Shown: piece by piece, positions 57,403 through 64,000 of the stretch | How the letters are laid out: every line of letters begins with the position of its first letter | How positions within the stretch are numbered: the first letter of the stretch is position 1 | NCBI RefSeq assembly: GCF_001543325.1 | Contig: NZ_CP013355.1 | Coordinates: 868,001-932,000 of the forward strand | From: Lutibacter profundi | Lineage (GTDB): Bacteria; Bacteroidota; Bacteroidia; Flavobacteriales; Flavobacteriaceae | Reading direction: 5' to 3' | Length of the DNA stretch: 64,000 nucleotides | Translations under genes and position numbers: made by a program | Notes under the pieces: model-generated | What the model saw: the letters and a program-made list of their open reading frames with translations, nothing else | What the model was told of the DNA's origin: nothing | Database searches by the model: none

Positions 57403-58485
57403 ATGAAAAACATTATACGAATAATATTAGCAACAACTTTAATTTTAGTAACAAGTTGCGGAAAAGATAAAACAAAAATAATTGACAATAGACAAACTGT
57501 AAATGTAAAAGTAAGCACTCCTTCTCAAGAAAATGGTTCTTATATTACTGCAAGTGGTAAAATTGAGGCTGTTCAAAATGCCACTCTTAGTACAAGAATG
57601 ATGGGATATGTGAATAACATTTATGTAAAAGTTGGTGACAAAGTATCTAAAGGTAAACTTTTAATTAGTATAAATAGCGCTGACATCTCAGCACAAAAAG
57701 CCCAAGTTGATGCTTCAATTACTGAAGCTACTGCTGCCTTTAAAAATGCCGAAAAAGATTACAAACGATTTGTAGCACTTTTTAATGAATCCAGTGCATC
57801 TCAAAAAGAAATGGATGATATTACAGCTAATTATGAAATGGCAAAAGCAAGATTAGAAGCTGCGAATCAAATGAAGAATCAAATTAATGCGCAGCTTTCA
57901 TACACTAACATTACAGCACCATTTAATGGTGTTATCACGGGGAAATTTATTAATAAAGGTGATATGGCCAACCCTGGCATGCCTCTAATAAGTATGGAGA
58001 CTCCAAGTAAATTTCAAGTAACCGCTTTGGTGCCAGAATCTAAAATTACTTTAATAACAAAAGGAGAAACTGCAACTATTCTCATAAAATCAACAAATAA
58101 AACTGTTACTGGTAAGGTAACGGAAGTTAGTACCTCCGCTCAAAATACAGGTGGACAATATCTCGTTAAAGTAATTTTAAACAAAACCAATGTTAAATTA
58201 TTCTCAGGTATGTATACATCTATACAATTCCCTATCAATAAAACAAGTAAAAACACCAAACAGTCAGCACCAATTTTAGTACCTAAAAAATCATTGATAA
58301 AACAAGGTCAGCTAATTGGTATTTATACAATTGGAGATGATAATATTGCCATATTAAGATGGCTTAGAATTGGAAAGTCTTTTGGAGACAAGGTTGAAGT
58401 ACTCTCTGGCTTATCAGCTACTGAACAATATATAGTTTCAGCTGATGGAAAATTGTTTAATGGAGCTAAGGTTAGTATTCAGTAA
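57403..58485 (+). CDS. RND efflux periplasmic adaptor lipoprotein (HlyD/MFP family)
   Basis: The protein has 360 residues with a lipoprotein signal ending at Cys19 (LILVTSCGKD). The adaptor layout is complete: lipoyl half-motif (ASGKIEAVQNATLSTRMMGY, VKVGDKVSKGKLLISI), alpha-hairpin (KAQVDASITEATAAFKNAEK to LEAANQMKNQ), second lipoyl half (YTNITAPFNGVITGKFINKG), beta-barrel and membrane-proximal domains. It bridges TolC and the RND pump in the periplasm. It follows tolC by 57 bases. Confidence 0.93.
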   Translation: MKNIIRIILATTLILVTSCGKDKTKIIDNRQTVNVKVSTPSQENGSYITASGKIEAVQNATLSTRMMGYVNNIYVKVGDKVSKGKLLISINSADISAQKAQVDASITEATAAFKNAEKDYKRFVALFNESSASQKEMDDITANYEMAKARLEAANQMKNQINAQLSYTNITAPFNGVITGKFINKGDMANPGMPLISMETPSKFQVTALVPESKITLITKGETATILIKSTNKTVTGKVTEVSTSAQNTGGQYLVKVILNKTNVKLFSGMYTSIQFPINKTSKNTKQSAPILVPKKSLIKQGQLIGIYTIGDDNIAILRWLRIGKSFGDKVEVLSGLSATEQYIVSADGKLFNGAKVSIQ

Positions 58486-58516
58486 GTATTTTACTCGCTC
58501 ATAAAAATATAAAATT

Positions 58517-61500
58517 ATGCAAGAAGGAATTTCAGGTAAAATAGCACATATTTTCATCAATTCTAAATTAACAATATTATTGATGATAGCCTTAATGGCA
58601 ATAGGTATTTATAGCTCATTTTTAATACCTAGAGAAGAAGAACCACAAATTATTGTTCCAATGGCTGATGTATTAGTTGGCTATCCCGGAGCAAGCCCTA
58701 AGGAAATAGAAAGTCGTATTATTAAACCTCTTGAAAAAGTTATTTCAAACATAAAAGGAGTTGAACATATTCATAGTATTGTTATGAACGGGCAAGCTAT
58801 GATGGTTATCCAATTTTATGTTGGAGAAAACACAGAAGATTCGTACTTAAAATTATACGATGAGCTAATGCATCATCAAGGGATGTTACCTAAGGGAGCC
58901 AGTCAACCTTTAGTTAAAACTCGTGCTATTGATGATGTACCAATGCTTGGGCTTACATTTTGGAGTAAAGACTACACCGATTTTCAACTACGCCAAATAG
59001 CTGAAGAAGTTACTTCAGAAATTAAAAAAGTAAAAGATGTCTCAATTACAAAAGTAATTGGAGGTAGAAATAGAGAACTTAAAGTAGTATTAGACATGGA
59101 TAAAATGGCTGAGCTAAATATAGATCCTCTTTCTATTATGCAAATGATAAATGCTAATAATAGTAGTTCTCAATCTGGGAGTTTTGTCAATAATGATCAA
59201 GAATATTTGATAACCACAGGGAAATTTTTAAATTCAGCTGATGATGTAAAAAATTTGGTTGTAGGTATTTCTAAAAATACACCTATATATTTAAAACAAG
59301 TAGCAACAGTAATAGATGGTCCTGAAACACCTAGAAGCTACGTTTCATTTGGTTATGGAAAAGGAAATGAATTTTTTAATAAAAACCAAGGAGAATACCC
59401 TGCGGTAACCATCTCAGTAGCAAAAGTAAAAGGAGCTGATGCTATGAAAATTTCTGAAAAAATACTTGCAAAAGTTGATTTTTTAAAGGAAAATTTAATT
59501 CCTAATGATGTTCATGTTGATATAACCAGAAATTACGGAGAAACTGCTTCACACAAAGTTGGTGAATTACTACTCCACTTGGGAGTTGCTATTTTAGCCG
59601 TTACTATTTTAGTTATGTTAGCTATGGGATGGCGCGGCGGATTAGTAGTCTTTTTCTCTGTACCTCTAACTTTTGCATTAACGCTATTTAGTTATTATTT
59701 ATTAGGTTACACATTGAACAGAATAACGCTTTTTGCCTTAGTTTTTGTTGTAGGAATTGTAGTTGACGATAGTATTATAATTGCCGAAAACATGCATAGA
59801 CATTTTAAAATGAAGCGTTTACCGTTTATGCAAGCAGCCATATACGCTATTAATGAAGTTGGAAACCCTACAATACTAGCAACTTTTACCGTAATTGCAG
59901 CTATATTACCAATGGCCTTTGTATCTGGAATGATGGGACCTTATATGAGCCCAATGCCAATTGGTGCATCTATAGCTATGATACTTTCCTTGTTTGTAGC
60001 CTTAACAGTAACTCCATATTTAGGTTATCACTTGTTACAAGAAAAAGAAAAACAGCAAGGTAAAAAAGAAAAAGGAATTAAAACAAATTGGATTTACAAA
60101 ATATATGAAAAAACTGAACGCCCTTTTTTAGATAATAAAATAAAAAGGTGGACTATGCTTGGTTCTATTGCTTTACTTTTAGCTATATCAATAGGCATGT
60201 TTTTTACAAAATCTGTAGCTGTAAAAATGTTGCCTTTTGACAATAAAAATGAATTTCAAATAGTAGTTGATATGCCTGAAGGCACAACGTTAGAACGAAC
60301 AGCTGCTGTAACAAAAGAAATTGCACAAATAGTATCAACAATACCAGAAGTAGTAGATTATCAAAATTATATTGGAACCTCTTCTCCTATCACTTTTAAT
60401 GGTTTAGTTAGGCATTATGACGTACGTGCAGGTAGCAATATGGCAGATATACAGGTAAATTTATTACACAAATCTGAAAGAGATTTACAAAGTCATGATA
60501 TTGCTAAAATTGTACGTACAAAACTTAAAAAATTATCTAAAAAATACAATGCAAATATAAAAGTGGTAGAGGTTCCACCAGGACCTCCTGTATTATCAAC
60601 TTTAGTTGCAGAAGTATATGGGCCTAACTACAAAGAACAAATTAATGTAGCAAAGCAACTAAAAGATATTTTAAAAAATACAGCAAATGTTGTTGACGTT
60701 GACTGGATGGTTGAAGCTCCTCAAACTGAGTATAAGTTAATTGTTGATAAAGAAAAAGCAATGTTAAACGGTATTGCACCTCAGCAAATTGTTGAAAATT
60801 TAACATATTTACTAAAAGAATACCCTATTTCTAATTTGTATGATGAAAACTCATTCAATCAAGTTGCAATTGTAATGGGGCTTAATGATAGTGACAAAAC
60901 TAGCTTGCAAAATATTTTAAATCTCAAAATTAGAAGCAAACAAGGAAATGTTATACCTATTAGTGATTTGGTAAAAGTTGTAAAAGACACTTTACAAAAA
61001 ACTATATTTAGAAAAGATCAAAAACAGGTTGTCTATGTAACTGCGGATATGGCAGGAGGTTTAGAGAGTCCCGTTTACGCTATTTTAGGAATGAAAGAAA
61101 AGCTACAAAAAATTAAACTTCCAAAAGGATATAAATTAAATGAACTTTATATGGAACAACCATCTGACGAAAGTAATTTCACCATCAAATGGGATGGAGA
61201 ATGGCAAATTACACTAGAAGTTTTTAGAGATTTAGGAACTGCATTTTTAGTAGTTATTCTTATTATTTATATGCTAATTGTTGGGTGGTTTCAAAATTTT
61301 AGAACACCGCTGGTTATGATGGTTGCAATACCTCTTTCTTTAGTTGGAATAGTATTTGGTCACTGGATATTTGGAGCTTTCTTTACAGCTACATCATTTA
61401 TTGGTATGATTGCTTTGGCTGGTGTAATGGTAAGAAATTCAGTATTGTTAATTGACTTTATTGAGATTAGATTAAATGACGGTGTTCCCATAAAACAAGC

Positions 61501-61717
61501 AATTATAGATGCTGGCGCAGTTAGAACTACACCTATTTTATTAACCACAGGTGCTGTAGTAATTGGAGCTTCAATTATTTTATTTGATCCTATTTTTCAA
61601 GGTTTAGCTATATCTCTGGTTGCAGGTGCCATTGTATCAACCCTTTTAACACTTATTGTAGTGCCCGTAATTTACTATATGTCTGAAAAAAACAAATGGA
61701 ATTCTAAAGAAAATTAA
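58517..61717 (+). CDS. RND-family efflux transporter (AcrB superfamily)
   Basis: The protein has 1066 residues in the usual 12-helix arrangement: TM1 NSKLTILLMIALMAIGIYSS, first periplasmic loop beginning EEEPQIIVPMADVLVGYPGA, TM2-6 near 345-500, an inter-half loop with KKEKGIKTNWIYKIYEKTER, TM7, second periplasmic loop and TM8-12. TM4 contains Asp417-Asp418 (VGIVVDDSIIIAENMHRH), the proton-relay pair of drug/organic-compound RND pumps; the metal pump CusA has only one. This argues against a simple copper/silver pump, although the downstream genes look metal-related. The family member is CusA/HAE-intermediate. Confidence 0.94.
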   Translation: MQEGISGKIAHIFINSKLTILLMIALMAIGIYSSFLIPREEEPQIIVPMADVLVGYPGASPKEIESRIIKPLEKVISNIKGVEHIHSIVMNGQAMMVIQFYVGENTEDSYLKLYDELMHHQGMLPKGASQPLVKTRAIDDVPMLGLTFWSKDYTDFQLRQIAEEVTSEIKKVKDVSITKVIGGRNRELKVVLDMDKMAELNIDPLSIMQMINANNSSSQSGSFVNNDQEYLITTGKFLNSADDVKNLVVGISKNTPIYLKQVATVIDGPETPRSYVSFGYGKGNEFFNKNQGEYPAVTISVAKVKGADAMKISEKILAKVDFLKENLIPNDVHVDITRNYGETASHKVGELLLHLGVAILAVTILVMLAMGWRGGLVVFFSVPLTFALTLFSYYLLGYTLNRITLFALVFVVGIVVDDSIIIAENMHRHFKMKRLPFMQAAIYAINEVGNPTILATFTVIAAILPMAFVSGMMGPYMSPMPIGASIAMILSLFVALTVTPYLGYHLLQEKEKQQGKKEKGIKTNWIYKIYEKTERPFLDNKIKRWTMLGSIALLLAISIGMFFTKSVAVKMLPFDNKNEFQIVVDMPEGTTLERTAAVTKEIAQIVSTIPEVVDYQNYIGTSSPITFNGLVRHYDVRAGSNMADIQVNLLHKSERDLQSHDIAKIVRTKLKKLSKKYNANIKVVEVPPGPPVLSTLVAEVYGPNYKEQINVAKQLKDILKNTANVVDVDWMVEAPQTEYKLIVDKEKAMLNGIAPQQIVENLTYLLKEYPISNLYDENSFNQVAIVMGLNDSDKTSLQNILNLKIRSKQGNVIPISDLVKVVKDTLQKTIFRKDQKQVVYVTADMAGGLESPVYAILGMKEKLQKIKLPKGYKLNELYMEQPSDESNFTIKWDGEWQITLEVFRDLGTAFLVVILIIYMLIVGWFQNFRTPLVMMVAIPLSLVGIVFGHWIFGAFFTATSFIGMIALAGVMVRNSVLLIDFIEIRLNDGVPIKQAIIDAGAVRTTPILLTTGAVVIGASIILFDPIFQGLAISLVAGAIVSTLLTLIVVPVIYYMSEKNKWNSKEN

Positions 61718-61741
61718 TTTTTAACCTAATACTATATTATT

Positions 61742-62047
61742 ATGAAATTGATTATAATTACAGCTGTAAAAGAGTTTGAAAAAGATATTATACATATTCT
61801 TAAAAACTCAGATATTACCATTTTTTCATACAATGAAATTATTGGTTACCGAAATATTCCACGTGAAGCCAATATAGATAATTGGTTTCCTGGAGAACGA
61901 AAAGAAAATAAATCTATCATGTTTTATGCATTTGTAAAAAAAGAAGAAACAGATGAATTATTTGAACGCATTAAAATTTTCAATGAAAAACAAGAATCGT
62001 TATCTAAAATTCATATATCTATTTTAAATATTGAAAAATCTAACTAA
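61742..62047 (+). CDS. Small PII-like/ferredoxin-fold protein of RND locus
   Basis: The 101 residues start MKLIIITAVKEFEKDIIHIL and contain ITIFSYNEIIGYRNIPREAN, then IMFYAFVKKEETDELFERIK and a final strand SKIHISILNIEKS. The beta-alpha-beta, beta-alpha-beta order is that of PII and DUF3240-type proteins, which often sit next to RND pumps. The T-loop region (IPREANIDNWFPGERKENK) lacks the classical uridylylated Tyr in context. I infer a regulatory ligand-sensing role; no enzymatic motif. It follows the pump by 24 bases. Confidence 0.65.
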   Translation: MKLIIITAVKEFEKDIIHILKNSDITIFSYNEIIGYRNIPREANIDNWFPGERKENKSIMFYAFVKKEETDELFERIKIFNEKQESLSKIHISILNIEKSN

Positions 62048-62058
62048 AAACTAAAAAA

Positions 62059-62247
62059 ATGAAACAAAGAATTATAAGAGCATTTGCAGGAACATTTATA
62101 TTGGTTAGTTTACTACTAGCCATAAAACTCAACAATTTAAATTGGTTGTGGGTAACAGCCTTTGTGGGAGCAAATTTATTACAATCATCTATAACTAAAT
62201 GGTGTCTTTTAGAAGTTATATTATCTAAATTAGGTGTAAAAGATTAA
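62059..62247 (+). CDS. DUF2892 inner-membrane protein
   Basis: The 62 residues have two hydrophobic helices (AFAGTFILVSLLLAIKLNNL and WLWVTAFVGANLLQSSITKW). RIIRAFAGTFIL, the W-pair and CLLEVILSKLG fit DUF2892 (YgaP-type) small membrane proteins, which are often appended to rhodanese or transport genes. Cys49 in the second loop (KWCLLEVIL) is in the position where family members keep a Cys. It lies 11 bases after the PII-like gene. Function unknown. Confidence 0.75.
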   Translation: MKQRIIRAFAGTFILVSLLLAIKLNNLNWLWVTAFVGANLLQSSITKWCLLEVILSKLGVKD

Positions 62248-62256
62248 TATGTTTTG

Positions 62257-62264
62257 TACTTTTG
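62257..62264 (+). promoter_or_regulatory. Candidate -7 element (TACTTTTG) upstream of small secreted gene
   Basis: TACTTTTG fits TAnnTTTG; a start site near 62270 would precede the ATC codon at 62284. No -33 match was seen. Confidence 0.4.
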
Positions 62265-62283
62265 TACAACAATTTTATAAGCA

Positions 62284-62604
62284 ATCAAACAGGTTATTAA
62301 AAATATTATAGCAATTGCATTTATAACAACTGTATTGTTTCCAATAACAATACAGTTTTCTCATGCTTTAAGTAAACATGAATATACAGCTAGTAATAAC
62401 CAACAAAAAACATTTTTAGATACTCCAAAAACAAATTGTAGTATTTTTCATCATCAAATAAATGTTAATGCAATTGATTTTTCCGTAAACTTTTCATTTA
62501 CAGAACCTTCATCTAAATATGAGAAAATTTACTTTGTAAAAAATCAAATTTCCATATTTAATTTTCACTATAAATCTTCGAGAGCACCTCCAGCTTATTG
62601 TTAA
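62284..62604 (+). CDS. Small exported protein, apparently starting at a non-ATG codon
   Basis: The frame is open from a stop at 62278-62280 to the TAA at 62602-62604. No ATG, GTG or CTG occurs before residue 18 (TTG at 62335), yet the region before it encodes IKQVIKNIIAIAFITTVLFP, a textbook signal peptide. I therefore place the start at ATC 62284 (106 residues), with low certainty. The mature part is short, with His and Cys (FSHALSKHEY, CSIFHHQINV), and ends SRAPPAYC, a tail seen in small Bacteroidota proteins encoded just before TonB-dependent receptors. It is 40 bases upstream of the receptor. Confidence 0.6.
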   Translation: MKQVIKNIIAIAFITTVLFPITIQFSHALSKHEYTASNNQQKTFLDTPKTNCSIFHHQINVNAIDFSVNFSFTEPSSKYEKIYFVKNQISIFNFHYKSSRAPPAYC

Positions 62605-62644
62605 TCAATTATTTTAAAATTTTAACAATAAATCTCAAAAAAAA

Positions 62645-64000
62645 ATGAAAAACTTTATTTTAATCCTATTCATAGGGTTATCTAGTTTGTATATACAAGC
62701 TCAAAACAACTTATCTGGAAAAGTAACAGATAACAACAACAAACCACTAAGTAATGTTGATGTTTACATTGGCGAACTTCACAAAGGAACTTCAACAAAT
62801 GAAAACGGTGAATACTTTATAACCAATTTACCAAATACAACTGTGTCAGTTACTGCTTCCTTTATTGGTTTTCAAAAACAAACTAAAACAATTGACATAT
62901 CATTACATAACACGTTAAATTTTGTTTTAAATGAAGCTGTTTTTAAAATGGATGAAGTCATAATTTCAACACCATTTAATAAATTACAATCTGAAAATGT
63001 AATGAAAGTTGAAAGAGCAAGCATTCAGCAATTAAAAAATAAAGGTGCCGCAACATTAATTGAGGGTATTAGTTCTATACCTGGAGTTTCTCAAGTATCT
63101 ACAGGTGTTGGTATTGGTAAACCCGTTATAAGAGGTTTAAGAGGAAATAGAGTTTTGGTATATTCTCAAGGATTACGCTTGGAAAATCAACAATTTGGTG
63201 AAGAACATGGTTTGGGTATTAATGAATCGAGTATTGAAAGTGTTGAAGTTATTAAAGGGCCTGCCTCACTATTATATGGGTCTGATGCTCTTGGAGGCGT
63301 TTTATTTTTTAATCCATTACGATTTGCCGACGACAATACTTTTAAACTAGATATTAATCAAAAATATTTATCAAATACAGAAGGTTCAAGTACTTCATTC
63401 GGATTTAGAAAATCATATGAATCATGGAAATTTTTAGTAAATAGCACATATCAATCTCATAGTGACTATAAAATACCCAGTAAATTAAGAGTTACAAATT
63501 CTAGATTTAAAGAAACGGTATTTAATACCGGTATTAATTACAACAACAAACTTGTTTCTAGTACTTTACGGTTAAATTTTAACAATACAATTATAGGTAT
63601 TCCAGAAGAAATTGGCCTGCAAACTTCTACAAAAACACATACATATCCTTATCAAGATTTAACGAATAAAATGATAAGTTTAAATACTATTATTTTTCTA
63701 CCTAACTCTAAAATAATCTCTACTTTTGGATACACATTTAATGACCGAAAAGAAATTGAGGAACCTAACACTATTGCAAACCCATTACCTGCGTTACATT
63801 TAAAACTTAAAACGTATAGTTATGATGTAAAATGGCATTTACCTAAACTAAAAAACTTTGAATCTATTTTAGGAGTTCAAGGAATGCATCAAAAAAATAA
63901 AACGCTAGGTATTGATGTACTTATTCCAAATGCACAGACAAACGATTTTGGTGTATTTTTAACTGGAAACTATACCCAAAACGAAAATAGCTTTCAAGGC
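62645..64000 (+). CDS. TonB-dependent receptor with carboxypeptidase-like N-terminal domain (3' end outside window)
   Basis: The first 452 codons are present. A signal peptide (MKNFILILFIGLSSLYIQAQ) is followed by a CarboxypepD_reg-like domain (NLSGKVTDNNNKPLSNVDVY, STNENGEYFITNLPNTTVSV, GFQKQTKTIDIS). The plug domain follows: GAATLIEGISSIPGVSQVST, KPVIRGLRGNRVLVYSQGLR, IESVEVIKGPASLLYGSDAL. Then come the first strands of the barrel. The pattern is that of an outer-membrane importer of a siderophore, cofactor or metal complex rather than a SusC-type sugar receptor. Its position behind an RND pump suggests an unusual import/export unit. Confidence 0.9.
   Translation, partial: MKNFILILFIGLSSLYIQAQNNLSGKVTDNNNKPLSNVDVYIGELHKGTSTNENGEYFITNLPNTTVSVTASFIGFQKQTKTIDISLHNTLNFVLNEAVFKMDEVIISTPFNKLQSENVMKVERASIQQLKNKGAATLIEGISSIPGVSQVSTGVGIGKPVIRGLRGNRVLVYSQGLRLENQQFGEEHGLGINESSIESVEVIKGPASLLYGSDALGGVLFFNPLRFADDNTFKLDINQKYLSNTEGSSTSFGFRKSYESWKFLVNSTYQSHSDYKIPSKLRVTNSRFKETVFNTGINYNNKLVSSTLRLNFNNTIIGIPEEIGLQTSTKTHTYPYQDLTNKMISLNTIIFLPNSKIISTFGYTFNDRKEIEEPNTIANPLPALHLKLKTYSYDVKWHLPKLKNFESILGVQGMHQKNKTLGIDVLIPNAQTNDFGVFLTGNYTQNENSFQG

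Noticed and set aside
58517-61717. Assigning the RND pump as a copper/silver (CusA) exporter
   Set aside because: TM4 has the two-Asp relay of organic-compound pumps and I could not see the Met triad that defines CusA.

Overview
The window looks like a chromosomal segment of a low-GC member of the Bacteroidota, family Flavobacteriaceae. The evidence is the strongly AT-rich sequence, -7 promoter elements of the form TAnnTTTG, two giant secreted proteins ending in the gliding-motility/type IX secretion type B domain, menaquinone genes, a TonB-dependent receptor with a carboxypeptidase-like plug extension, and family-restricted genes (DUF4295, DUF5606, DUF4199, Haem_bd). Genus cannot be fixed from the sequence alone. 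Most of it is core genome; no rRNA, tRNA, CRISPR array, prophage or intact insertion sequence was seen.

Layout. 1-2231 (minus): start of ftsY, DUF4295, rpmG, rpmB behind a full -33/-7 promoter, then cinA. 2340-5977: a small unknown gene, an FAH-family hydrolase, menB and a COG2509 flavoprotein. 6154-10841: katG, then a secreted pair made of a degenerate alpha/beta hydrolase and a papain-like protease. 10899-14582 (minus): hotdog thioesterase, menF, menD and a half-length CvfB-like protein, the rest of the menaquinone cluster. 14660-18058: two conserved unknowns and an ABC exporter pair. 18122-27419: two adjacent T9SS type B giants, the second carrying four 834-bp tandem repeats.

27741-36830: uvrB, a transaldolase-like aldolase, a short-chain dehydrogenase, the SRP RNA gene (ffs), DUF4199 with a GT2 glycosyltransferase, a phosphohexomutase overlapping an MsbA-like exporter. 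36970-41930 (minus): CCA-adding-type nucleotidyltransferase, tsaC, a CDP-glycerol-transferase-like enzyme with its own nucleotidyltransferase, and dapD. 42025-45753: ruvX, DUF1919, def, DUF5606, mazG, SDR. 46007-50476 (minus): lon and a PAS-kinase/receiver pair. 50826-52929 (minus): DUF1028, a haem-binding-type protein and a frameshifted YwqK/MORN-like gene. 52989-55740: a 42-residue membrane protein, purB, a lipoprotein and terC. 56035-64000: a tripartite RND efflux system followed by three small proteins and the start of a TonB-dependent receptor.

The most notable non-coding content is intergenic repeat DNA: two copies of a non-coding inverted-repeat element (16-bp termini, 8-bp target duplication), another element with perfect 20-bp termini abutting a GGCGTT...AACGC module, and degenerate hairpins resembling GTCATTCTGAA repeats. 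The strongest candidates for new biology are the RND/PII-like/TonB receptor locus, the degenerate hydrolase plus protease pair, and the non-autonomous elements.
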